Of a stretch of 64,000 bases of DNA, positions 25,716-37,361 are shown piece after piece (within the stretch, counting starts at the first letter, position 1; each line of letters opens with the position of its first letter). The position numbers and the translations under genes are program-made. The stretch lies in assembly GCA_965153355.1 (NCBI GenBank), contig OZ231127.1, positions 2,170,001-2,234,000 on the forward strand, written 5' to 3'. The notes under the pieces are model-generated. The model worked only from the letters and a program-made list of their open reading frames with translations, did not search any database and was not told where the DNA came from. The DNA comes from Flaccisagitta enflata (taxonomy: Eukaryota; Chaetognatha; Sagittoidea; Aphragmophora).

Positions 25716-25842
25716 ACCCAACCATAAAAGAAGAAGGATAACCAAGAACCTGATCAAAGAAAGGAAATGAGCAAAGAAAAAAAACAATAAAGCAGCAAAC
25801 GTCTAATTTCAGACAAAAAGGCGAATTAATGGCTTTTTTTTT

Positions 25843-26048
25843 AGTTGCGGACACGTAACTCTATAAGAGGCTTTGTCCGTCCGTCAGTTGGTCCGTCGGT
25901 TGGTCTGTCGGTTGGTCTGTTGGTTGGTCCGTGGACATGAGTCAAAAAGTGAGGAAATGAGCTTTTTAGAACATTTTTAGTTGCGGACAGTTGCATTTCT
26001 GCCCCTGCCCACCCGTCCGCAACTGATGGTCGTGTATCCGGCCTTGTT
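25843..26048 (+). mobile_element. Short CGCGACT-family element (TTGCGGAC subfamily)
   Basis: The left end AGTTGCGGACACGTAACT is followed by CTATAAGAGGC and GTCCGTCGGTTGGTCTGTCG. The right end is CCCGTCCGCAACTGATGGTC, then GTGTATCCGGCCTTGTTC. Its CTATAAGAGGC segment is the intact form of the site disrupted at 56948-60237. Confidence 0.78.
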
Positions 26049-26239
26049 CTTAAGCTATGAAGAACAAACCAATTTAAACAAGACTGGAAACATGCAAACT
26101 CAAGTCACATGAGGATGGAGAGCATCATGTACGTGAAAACTATACTAAGCAGAGTAAAATTCATCATAGAAAAATTATGGTGATAGTAGATGTAGAAAAA
26201 AACGCCGGAGTTAATTTACGGCTTCCTTAGTTGATAATG

Positions 26240-26439
26240 TTGGATACATGGCTACCCCAGTCGCGTGAGGTGGGCAGGGGCCATAATTGAGGTCAGTGGA
26301 ACATTTTTGCAGGAGCAATAAGGCCAAAACCCCATTATCGCCGAAAAAGTAAATCATGATGGTCGGTGGGCCAGACTGATGGACAGGCCGACGGACGGAC
26401 CGACAAAGCCAGTTGTAGGGTCGCGTAGCACGCAACTGG
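26240..26439 (-). mobile_element. Short CGCGACT-family element
   Basis: In reverse orientation it has GGCTACCCCAGTCGCGTGAG, GTGGGCAGGGGC, AGGAGCAATAAGGCCAAAAC and GACGGACGGACCGACAAAGC. The hairpin is GGTCGCGTAGCACGCAACT. Confidence 0.75.
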
Positions 26440-26754
26440 AAGCAGAAAACAGGGGATGGAGAAAAATAGAAATGGTAAAGGAACAAAAATGTAGAGGAAG
26501 AATAAGGAAAATATGTAGACGATCTTGAAGAAGGGGAAAGTTAAAGTCAAATGAATGACAGACAAGGTCATAGGAAAGAAAACGAGGAAGGACATGGGTT
26601 CAAAATTGAAAGCTGGAATAGCCACAAGCCGGCAGAATGAATTAGACTTGTGGGGAATGATGTCACAATGACTTAAACTTGAGGGTAGGGAGGGAAGGGG
26701 GGCTAGGGGGCCAGGGGAAGCATAAGCAAACATATCATGACATCACGGCTACAT

Positions 26755-26862
26755 GTTCCATGTTCTAATGTTCCAATGTTCCATGTTCCAATGTTCCAAT
26801 GTTCCATGTTCCAATGTTCCATGTTCCATGTTCCATGTTCCATGTTCCAATAACCCAGGTTC
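26755..26862. repeat. (ATGTTCC)n degenerate repeat
   Basis: Mixed 7- and 8-bp units (CATGTTC, CAATGTTC). No gene. Confidence 0.85.
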
Positions 26863-27158
26863 CAATGTGTGAATTCAGATCAGTAAAGACCTCTCCAAAA
26901 GCATTTCAGAACGACCATTTGTCATACTGACTCTTTCTGTATGTGGTCAGAATGTGCTCATTGCTCCGCGCTTGACTGTCCGGTTCTTTGTCTACGTCTG
27001 TTGTTGACAGTCTGTCTGTGCGCTCTCTCTTTATAACTGAGTTAATGTAGGCAATGAGTAAAGGAAAAGACAAAGAGACAATAAAAAATCAAAAACAATT
27101 ATGTTGTACCTCAGCCGAGGCTTTGGACTAGCAGGAAAAAGGGTAAAACAACATTTTA

Positions 27159-27161
<3 letters not shown>

Positions 27162-27198
<37 letters not shown>
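27162..27198. repeat. (CT)n microsatellite
   Basis: Uninterrupted CT dinucleotides. Confidence 0.93.
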
Positions 27199-27202
<4 letters not shown>

Positions 27203-27394
27203 TCCGTCCTTCTGCTTACGTCTACTTCTTATTATTATTCTCCGAGCCTAATATACCAAGCCGAAAAAGGCGGTTTAGTTTCCATACAATATGGGCGCAA
27301 GTAAGCGGGCCTGTCTCTTTAAAAGTGTCGTTGGTTTCTGGCGAGGAGATGTGATAATCAAAGTTCACCCAGTGAGAAAAAGAAGGACAGGAAC

Positions 27395-27409
27395 GATGAT
27401 GATGGTGAC

Positions 27410-27489
<80 letters not shown>

Positions 27490-27509
27490 CAATGATGATG
27501 ATGACGTTA

Positions 27510-27555
<46 letters not shown>

Positions 27556-27624
27556 CGATGATGATGATGATGATGATGATGATGACTATGACGATGGTTA
27601 TGATGATGGTTATGATAATCGTTG

Positions 27625-27711
<87 letters not shown>

Positions 27712-27776
27712 CGTTGATGATGATGATGATGAATATGATGATGGTTATGATGATGGTTATGATAATCATTATGATA

Positions 27777-27809
<33 letters not shown>

Positions 27810-27836
27810 GTTATGATGATGGTGATGATGATGATT

Positions 27837-27931
<95 letters not shown>

Positions 27932-27982
27932 GAAGATGAAGAAGAAGAAGAAGAAGAAGAAGAAGAAGAAGAAGAAGAAGAA

Positions 27983-28010
<28 letters not shown>
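27395..28010. repeat. (GAT)n array followed by (GAA)n
   Basis: About 530 bp of GAT trinucleotides with GAC and GTT variants run into about 80 bp of GAA. Imperfect blocks (GATGGTTATGATGATGGTTA with TGATAATC) occur twice, near 27590 and 27740. This gives the poly-Met, poly-Ser and poly-Ile frames. Confidence 0.95.
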
Positions 28011-28014
<4 letters not shown>

Positions 28015-28117
28015 AAAAGAAGGAAAAAACAAGAGGAATTAAAAGAAGAGGAGGAATAAATTAGAAGAGAAAGAAGGAAAGTAAAATGAAATAGATGAGG
28101 AAGATGAAAGAGGAGGA

Positions 28118-28175
28118 AGATGCAAATGCTATAGAAGAGAAATATAATAGGGCCTGGAATGACGGGATGATGCTA

Positions 28176-28273
<98 letters not shown>

Positions 28274-28323
28274 GATGCAAATGCTAAAGAAGAGAAATAT
28301 ATGATGGCGCCTGGAATGACGGG
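28118..28323. repeat. (GAT)n array flanked by ~50-bp direct repeats
   Basis: GATGCAAATGCTATAGAAGA...CCTGGAATGACGGGA at 28118-28168 is repeated at 28272-28323 around a ~100-bp pure GAT tract (28173-28271). The flanks are part of the repeated unit, so this is a duplication that included unique sequence, not just slippage. Confidence 0.8.
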
Positions 28324-28410
28324 AATCAACTGAGTCAAGCGTAAAAAAAATTGTGATGAAAATGGCTTACATGAGACTTCCATTGAGGAAAGTCAACGAT
28401 GTTGACACAA

Positions 28411-31400
28411 AGGGGAAGAATGGCAGAGATGGTTTCTTCATGGATCAAGAATGGTAGAGGGAGTTGTGAACTTGGAGAGAGAATGGCAGAGATGGTTTCA
28501 TTATGGATCAAGAATGGTAGAGAGAGTTGTGAACTTGGAGAGAGAATGGCAGAGATGGTTCCATCATGGATCAAGAATGGCAGAGAGAGTAGTGAACTTG
28601 GAGAGAGAATGGCAGAGATGGTTTCTTCATGGATCAAGAATGGTAGAGGGAGTTGTGAACTTGGAGAGAGAATGGCAGAGATGGTTTCATCATGGATCAA
28701 GAATGGTAGAGAGAGTTGTGAACTTGGAGAGAGAATGGCAGAGATGGTTTCATCATGGATCATGGTAGAGATCAAGAATGGTAGAGAGAGTAGTGAACTT
28801 GGAGAGAGAATGGCAGAGATGGTTTCATCATGGATGAAGAATGGTAGAGAGAGTTGTGAACTTGGAGAGAGAATGGCAGAGATGGTTTCATCAGGGATCA
28901 AGAATGGTAGAGAGAGTTGTGAACTTGGAGAGAGAATGGCAGAGATGGTTTCATCATGGATGAAGAATGGTAGAGGGAGTTGTGAACTTGGAGAGAGAAT
29001 GGCAGAGATGGTTTCATCAGGGATCAAGAATGGTAGAGAGAGTTGTGAACTTGGAGAGAGAATGGCAGAGATGGTTTCATCAGGGATGAAGAATGGTAGA
29101 GGGAGTTGTGAACTTGGAGAGAGAATGGCAGAGATGGTTTCATCAGGGATGAAGAATGGTAGAGGGAGTTGTGAACTTGGAGAGAGAATGGCAGAGATGG
29201 TTTCATCATGGATGAAGAATGGTAGAGGGAGTTGAGAACTTGGAGAGAGAATGGCAGAGATGGTTTCATTCTGGATCAAGAATGGTAGAGAGAGTAGTGA
29301 ACTTGGAGAGAGAATGGCAGAGATGGTTTTATCATGGATCAAGAATGGTAGAGAGAGTAGTGAACTTGGAGAGAGAATGGCAGAGATGGTTTCATCATGG
29401 ATCACGAATGGTAGAGGGAGTTGAGAACTTGGATTGAGAATGGCAGAGATGGTTCCATCATGGATCAAGATTGGTAGAGGGAGTTGAGAACTTGGAGAGA
29501 GAATGGCAGAGATGGTTTCATTATGGATCTAGAATGGTAGAGGGAGTTGAGAACTTGGAGAGAGAATGGCAGAGATGGTTTTATCATGGATGAAGAATGG
29601 TAGAGGGAGTTGAGAACTTGGAGAGAGAATGGCAGAGATGGTTTCATTATGGATCAAGAATGGTAGAGAGAGTTGTGAACTTGGAGAGAGAATGGCAGTG
29701 ATGGTTTCATCATGGATCACAAATGGTAGAGGGAGTTGAGAACTTGGATTGAGAATGGCAGAGATGGTTCCATCATGGATCAAGAATGGTAGAGAGAGTT
29801 TTGAATTTGGAGAGAGAATGGCAGAGATGGTTCCATCATGGATCAAGAATGGTAGAGGGAGTTGTGAACTTGGAGAGAGAATGGCAGAGATGGTTTCATC
29901 ATGGATGAAGAATGGTAGAGAGAGTTGTGAACTTGGAGAGAGAATGGCAGAGATGGTTCCATCATGGATCAAGAATGGCAGAGAGAGTTCAGAGTTGTGA
30001 ACTTGGAGAGAGAATGGCAGAGATGGTTTCATCATGGATGAAGAATGGTAGAGAGAGTTGAGAACTTGGATTGAGAATGGCAGAGATGGTTTCATCATGG
30101 ATGAAGAATGGTAGAGAGAGTTTTGAATTTGGAGAGAGAATGGCAGAGATGGTTCCATCATGGATCAAGAATGGTAGAGGGAGTTGAGAACTTGGATTGA
30201 GAATGGCAGAGATGGTTTCATCATGGATGAAGAATGGTAGAGAGAGTTTTGAATTTGGAGAGAGAATGGCAGAGATGGTTTCATCATGGATGAAGAATGG
30301 TAGAGGGAGTTGAGAACTTGGAGAGAGAATGGCAGAGATGGTTTCATCAGGGATCAAGAATGGTAGAGAGAGTTCAGAGTTGTGAACTTGGAGAGAGAAT
30401 GGCAGAGATGGTTTCATCATGGATCACGAATGGTAGAGAGAGTTGAGAACTTGGATTGAGAATGGCAGAGATGGTTCCATCATGGATCAAGAATGGTAGA
30501 GAGAGTTTTGAATTTGGAGAGAGAATGGCAGAGATGGTTCCATCATGGATGAAGAATGGTAGAGGGAGTTGTGAACTTGGAGAGAGAATGGCAGAGATGG
30601 TTTCATCATGGATGAAGAATGGTAGAGGGAGTTGAGAACTTGGAGAGAGAATGGCAGAGATGGTTTCATCAGGGATCAAGAATGGTAGAGAGAGTTCAGA
30701 GTTGTGAACTTGGAGAGAGAATGGCAGAGATGGTTTCATCAGGGATCAAGAATGGTAGAGAGAGTTTTGAACTTGGAGAGAAAATGGCAGAGGAAGTTTC
30801 ATCATGGATCAAGAATGGTAGAGAGAGTTCAGAGTTGTGAACTTGGAGAGAGAATGGCAGAGATGGTTTCATCATGGATCACGAATGGTAGAGGGAGTTG
30901 AGAACTTGGATTGAGAATGGCAGAGATGGTTTCATCATGGATCACGAATGGTAGAGGGAGATGTGAGCTTGGAGAGAGAATGGCAGAGATGGTTCCATCA
31001 TGGATCAAGAATGGTAGAGGGAGATGTGAGCAGGAGAGAGAATGGCAGAGATGGTTCCATCATGGATCAAGAATGGTAGAGAGAGTTGTGAACTTGGAGA
31101 GAGAATGGCAGAGATGGTTCCATCATGGATCAAGAATGGCAGAGAGAGTAGTGAACTTGGAGAGAGAATGGCAGAGATGGTTCCATCATGGATCAAGAAT
31201 GGTAGAGGGAGATGTGAGCTTGGAGAGAGAATGGCAGAGATGGTTCCATCATGGATCAAGAATGGTAGAGAGAGTTGTGAACTTGGAGAGAGAATGGCAG
31301 AGATGGTTCCATCATGGATCAAGAATGGCAGAGAGAGTAGTGAACTTGGAGAGAGAATGGCAGAGATGGTTCCATCATGGATCAAGAATGGTAGAGGGAG

Positions 31401-31900
31401 ATGTGAGCTTGGAGAGAGAATGGCAGAGATGGTTCCATCATGGATCAAGAATGGTAGAGAGAGTTGTGAACTTGGAGAGAGAATGGCAGAGATGGTTTCA
31501 TCATGGATCAAGAATGGAAGAGAGAGTTGTGAACTTTTAGAGAGAATGGTAGAGATGGTTTCATCATGGATCAAGAATGGTAGAAAGAGTTGAGAATTTG
31601 GAGAGAGAATGGCAGAGATGGTTTCATCAGGGATCAAGAATGGTAGAGAGAGTTGTGAACTTGGAGAGAGAATGGCAGAGATGGTTTTATCATGGATGAA
31701 GAATGGTAGTGAGTTGTGATCTTGGAGAGAGAATGGCAGAGATGGTTCCATCATGGATCAAGAATGATAGAATGAGTTGAGAATTTGGATTGAGATTGGC
31801 AGAGGTGGTTTCATCAGGGATCAAGAATGGTAGAGGGAGTTGGGAACTTGGAGAAAGACTGGCAGAGATGGTTTCATTCTGGACAAAGAATGGCAGAAAG
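28411..31900. repeat. 63-bp minisatellite, about 55 copies
   Basis: The unit begins GAATGGCAGAGATGGTTTCA and ends GAACTTGGAGAGA, 63 bp or 21 codons. Most units differ at only a few sites (TTGTGAAC/AGTGAAC/GATGTGAGC, TGG/AGG, ATC/ATG). Because 63 is a multiple of three, both strands show frames of up to 377 residues. On the plus strand these read MAEMVSSWIKNGRE... repeats. TGA in the GTTGAGAAC variant and a 6-bp TTCAGA insertion in some units break or shift the frames. No start context or flanking domain supports a gene. Between 31020 and 31480 three unit types repeat in order (189-bp period). Confidence 0.93.
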
Positions 31901-31938
31901 AGATGGAGAATGGTGACAATATCACAATAATACAATAT

Positions 31939-32136
31939 AAACAAGGTCAACACCTGTAAGTCGCGTGCGAGACTTACAGATTGACTTAGAATGACTAAGA
32001 ACAACTCAGTATAATCTTAAATGACTTTAAATTACTTAAAGAAATAAAATTGATAAAAAAAAGTAAAAGTGTGAAGGATCGACAGACGGACGGACAGACG
32101 GATGGACGGACAATGCGGAGTCGCGTGCACACAACT
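31939..32136 (-). mobile_element. Short CGCGACT-family element
   Basis: It has AACAAGGTCAACACCTGTAA, AGTCGCGTGCGAGACTT, a short ATGACTTTAAATTACTTAAA core, GACGGACGGACAGACGG, and the terminal AGTCGCGTGCACACAACT with AAAA. Closest to the copy at 23434. Confidence 0.78.
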
Positions 32137-32640
32137 AAAAATAGCTATCAAGAAAGCTCAAGGAGCCCATGTGTTGATAGTTATCAAGTCAGAAAACTGA
32201 TGGAAAAATAATATAAGGATGATTACGATCTAGGTGGAAAATGGTCAGGGAGGGTTCATCCTGAACTACTGAATAGAGATAGTGGAGCATATAATGTTCT
32301 CATAGAAGAATGGTCGACATTAGATATGAAATATCCTAGATAAAGAACAGTTGAAGACCATTGAAGGAATGGTGATATCTAAGAAGAGGAACAAAATTGG
32401 CAGAGAGAAACAGAAATGGTTACTTTCAAGGATAAAAATGGCAAGAAGAAAACTAAAGGAATCCAAATGGAGATCTTATGTTTGTATATAACCATGGTAG
32501 TAAACCCATCGCTTCTGTATATAAAAAAAGGTTACAAGTAATGGGAAAAAACTTCCATCTTTCCCAGTAATGAGGATGGGTATGTAAAAGAGGCTAGTCA
32601 AGCGTGAGTTATAATGAATTATAACAAGTCATCCAAGGAT
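32137..32640. other. Unassigned stretch
   Basis: No gene was recognised. Scattered GAATGGT/AAAATGGCA fragments resemble the preceding 63-bp array and may be its decayed edge. Confidence 0.4.
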
Positions 32641-33013
32641 CGCACATGGTCAGCGGTATCAGATGTCCTGCAGGGGTGAATTTCAATATGTGCTGAGAGG
32701 GCATATTCGAGGTCTTTGGGGCAATTTTCTGTGACATTCAATAGGAGTTATCCATTTTTCCATCTCTCATCAATTTTCCATATCATTCAATGGGATTGTC
32801 ACATTTTTTTCAATTACTGGTCAATTTTCCTTGTTATCCAATCGTAATTTCACATCTTTTACTATTCAGTCAATTTCCCATGTCATTCAATAGGTAATTT
32901 GCATTTTTTTACATTTTCATAAGTTTTCCATGTTCTTCAATGGGAAGTTAACATTTTGTCAGTTTTCCATCTTCAATGGGAATTTTAGGCTTGAGAACCA
33001 TGGGGGGTGGGAC

Positions 33014-33727
<714 letters not shown>

Positions 33728-34189
33728 GGTGGGACATATGGAGGTACGGACAGACGGACGTATGGAAATTCACTCCTGTGTCCTACAGGCATCGGCCCTT
33801 TGGGGCCACTGCCCAAAAAGTTTGGGAATGTACTGACAAATGGACCAACGACAAAAAAAACATAAGAATAAATTTGCAGGCGACCAAAAATGATTCTTTT
33901 GGGAATAGAAAATGACCTGAGTCACCCGCAGCATATTTCCACCATTCCAATGTCTTAATGGGATTGGACGTTCTTCAAGGTCAAAAATATTGTCAAGGAT
34001 CAAACTCAGATCCCAAAGAAATGTAGTGAGAAATGTTAGTAAGGAAGTTAAAAAACGTGGTTAAAACAAAATGTAATATGGGATTAAATAAACTCACGGT
34101 CAGATGGGATCGACAAAAAGGGTTGAACTCTGAAATAATGTCTTTTGAAGTTTCCAGTGTTTTTCATCATTATAAACAAAACGTTTTTG

Positions 34190-35025
34190 AATACACCCTT
34201 TTCAATGTTCCTTCGTCAAGCACCCATTTCATTCTCTCCATTGTGAACATGGCATTTATTCTTCCAGCACCCACTTGAATATCTCAATTGTGAACATGGC
34301 ATTACTTCTTCAAGCACCCACTTTAATATCTCCATTGTGAACAAGGCGTTTCTTCTTCAATTACCCACTTTGATATCTCCATTGTGAACATGGCATTTCC
34401 TCTTCAAGCACCCACTTTCATATCTCCATTGTGAACATGGCATTTCTTCTTCAAGCACCCACTTTAATATCTCCATTGTGAACATGGCATTTCCTCTTCA
34501 AGCACCCATTTTTATATCTCCATTGTGATCATGGCATTTCCTCTTCAAGCACCCTTTTCATTATCTCTATTGTGAACATGGCATTACCTCTTCAAGCACC
34601 CATTTTCATATCTCCATTGTGAACATGGCATTTCTTCTTCAAGCACCCACTTCAATATCTCCATTGTGAACAAGGCATTTCTTCTTCAAGCACCCATTTT
34701 AATATCTCCATTGTGAACAAGGCATTTCCTCTTCAAGCACCCATTTTAATATCTCCATTGTGAACAAGGCATCTCTTCTTCAAGCACCCATTTTAATATC
34801 TCCATTGTGAACAAGGCATTTCCTCTTCAAGCACCCATTTTAATTTCTCCATTGTGAACATGGCATTTTTTCTTCAAGCACCCATTTTAATATCTCCATT
34901 GTGAACAAGGCATTTCCTCTTCAAGCACCCATTTTATTTCTCCATTGTGAACATGGCATTTTTTCTTCAAGCACCCATTTTAATATCTCCATTGTGAACA
35001 AGGCATTTCCTCTTCAAGCACCCAC
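34190..35025. repeat. 47-bp minisatellite, about 17 copies
   Basis: The unit contains ATCTCCATTGTGAACATGGC followed by ATTTCTTCTTCAAGCACCCA. Repeats sit exactly 47 bp apart (34241, 34288...). Variants alternate AACATGG/AACAAGG and CTTCTTC/CCTCTTC. There are no unique spacers, so it is not a CRISPR array. Confidence 0.92.
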
Positions 35026-35139
35026 GTCGATATGTCGTTAATTCTTTCCATATCAAATGTTGACGTTTTCAATCTTGAGCTCGAGAAAAACCAGGAAGAA
35101 AACGATTTCAATACGGTTCTCAACCCCTCTATTTCCACC

Positions 35140-35273
<134 letters not shown>

Positions 35274-35494
35274 TCCCAGTGTTTCTTTGTTTCTCTCGCT
35301 GTCAAACTGCTAAAGAGGAAGTAAACAGGCAGCAGAACAGCGACGACTTAAAGGCTTGATTAATTTGGTGTCAAAACAAGAATTTGCAATTTACGATTTA
35401 ATCAAAGCTCCGCAAGCTTATTTCCTTAATCCCTACTTCTTCCCAACGTCTCCTTTTATTTCTTATCATCTCAGATGGTTTCTTTAGTTCTTTC

Positions 35495-35522
35495 GTTCTT
35501 TCGTTCTTTTTCTTTCTTTTTT

Positions 35523-35614
<92 letters not shown>

Positions 35615-35746
35615 ACTTGCTTACTTACTTACTTACTTACTTACGAACTTACTTACTTACTTACGAACTTAATTACTTTCTTTCTTTCTCTCTTTTTTTT
35701 TCTTTGTCTCTCTCTTTCTCTTCTTTCTTTCTTTCATTCGTTCTTC

Positions 35747-35799
<53 letters not shown>

Positions 35800-35807
35800 T
35801 TTTTTTT

Positions 35808-35859
<52 letters not shown>

Positions 35860-35905
35860 TCCTTCTTTCTTTCTTTCTGTCTTACTCTTCTTGCTCTGGT
35901 TCTTT
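35495..35905. repeat. (TTTC)n / (TTAC)n compound tract
   Basis: (TTTC)n to about 35612, then (TTAC)n with two ACGAACTTAC blocks to about 35672, then (TTTC)n again. The poly-Phe-Leu-Ser frames are repeat products. Confidence 0.93.
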
Positions 35906-36023
35906 CTTTGTTTCTTTCTTTGATTGTTTCTTCGTGTGTTTGTTTGTTTGTTTGTTTTTTTTTTTCCTTTATTTCTCTTTTTTCTTCTTTCTTTCTATTT
36001 TTCTTTCTTTCTATTCTTTCTCT

Positions 36024-36030
<7 letters not shown>

Positions 36031-36075
<45 letters not shown>
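36031..36075. repeat. (CT)n, left flank of the LTR insertion
   Basis: CT dinucleotides end exactly where the LTR element begins. The matching (CT)n resumes right after the element at 41139. Confidence 0.93.
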
Positions 36076-36079
<4 letters not shown>

Positions 36080-36394
36080 AGATTCTTTCTTGGACTGATG
36101 GACTGACTCCATGGAGAGCGCGCTAATAATAACACCGCATATTAGATGCAGAACGATTGTATTGTACAAAGCCACATAAGCCATTGAAACGCGTCAAAAC
36201 TTTAATTAAGCAAATAAAAGAATTTTAGCTTCCCAAACGCACATTGCGCACTCTCAACTTTGCAGAGGCTCACACTGGTATTTATAAGAAAAGCAACGAT
36301 CACGTGACGACCACGCGCACGGGGAGAGCGATAAGAAACGGAGGCAGGTCCTTTTTTACTCAGATAGCATGACCCGTGCAAATAAGATATCACA
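36076..36394 (-). repeat. 3' LTR (319 bp)
   Basis: It is identical on reading to the other LTR over 314 bp (36081-36394 versus 40823-41136). It differs only by an extra GA at the very end (TGTGAGATTC versus TGTGATTC). The minus-strand TATA box is at 36279-36286, CACGTG at 36301-36306 and an AATTAAA complement at 36201-36207. Confidence 0.88.
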
Positions 36395-36875
36395 CCCCCG
36401 TCTAAAAAAGGACATAAAATGGAACCGGAGCAAAATCGCGGCTCAACGAAACTAAAATGATCATTGTAAGCAAAAATGACCAAAATGATAAATTTAAAAG
36501 ATAAAATGAGACGGGACCATGACTGTAAAATGAGAGCAATCACAGTATAATGAAAGCAATCACGCATAAAACAAAAGCAATCACGCATAAAACAAAAGCA
36601 ATCACACGATGATCAAACAATCACTTATAACGTTGTACAATGATAAAATGAAATCGAATCATTTAGCAATGTAGTAAAAACACTATTGAAAAGACGCCGA
36701 CGATCTTTTGTTCGAATCCAATTGTCTTTGAGAGACGATTGTTCTTTAGTACTGAGATCAGAGACGCCGACGGTCTTTGATGTCCATGAGAACCTTAGTA
36801 ACGATATTTTGTCTAGAAGACATGATTGTCTCCGAGACGATGAGGGAAGATAAAATGTTCATGCGGGGAAATAGT

Positions 36876-37361
36876 TCATATGATGACGAGGGGAAATGCC
36901 GTCTTCTTTGTGTGCGCCCCCGCCATTGAGGGCATTGCGGCGCCCCCGCCATTGGCGAGAGCCGTCGCCTCCGAAATGTAACGTTGACAGAGGACTACGC
37001 ATCTTAGCAAGATGGCGCTCTTGAGAAGTACCCGGTCGTTAGACTTGAAATGTTGAAATAACAGAGGTAAAGTATCTACACCAGATACGTCTCTTATGCC
37101 AAACTTGAAACGAATGCGATGACCATCACGTAGCACGATCCAGGTGCATTGATGGTGATGATGAACGTTAAAGTTGTCCTTGACCTTGTCCTTCACTTGT
37201 CCTTTCGCTGCCCTGGTCGAAGACAAAACATCGAAAGACAGGGTTGAGAACATTTGAACCTTGTAAGTAGTATCAATAACCATAAGAGACTTGGCAGTCT
37301 CAATGTGAAAGAACTCAATGAAATGGATGATCGAGATTGACGCTGTAACGATTGTAAACAA
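36876..37361 (-). CDS. Overlapping 161-residue frame in the LTR element
   Basis: It overlaps the last 47 bp of the large frame, one base downstream in phase, so a frameshift or a second cistron is conceivable. It starts MFTIVTASISIIHFIEFFHI, has a basic middle and a His-rich HHHHQCTW segment near residue 92, and ends in a short hydrophobic tail. I recognise no domain, and there is no protease-type DSG/DTG. It could be non-coding. Confidence 0.3.
   Translation of the reverse strand: MFTIVTASISIIHFIEFFHIETAKSLMVIDTTYKVQMFSTLSFDVLSSTRAAKGQVKDKVKDNFNVHHHHQCTWIVLRDGHRIRFKFGIRDVSGVDTLPLLFQHFKSNDRVLLKSAILLRCVVLCQRYISEATALANGGGAAMPSMAGAHTKKTAFPLVII

Noticed and set aside
27291-28064. Poly-Met/poly-Lys frame of 257 residues
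   Set aside because: Translation of (GAT)n and (GAA)n. No complex sequence of useful length on either side.
34190-35025. CRISPR-like regular repeats
   Set aside because: Units are contiguous at 47 bp with no unique spacers, and the DNA is eukaryotic in character. It is an ordinary minisatellite, as are the other regular arrays.
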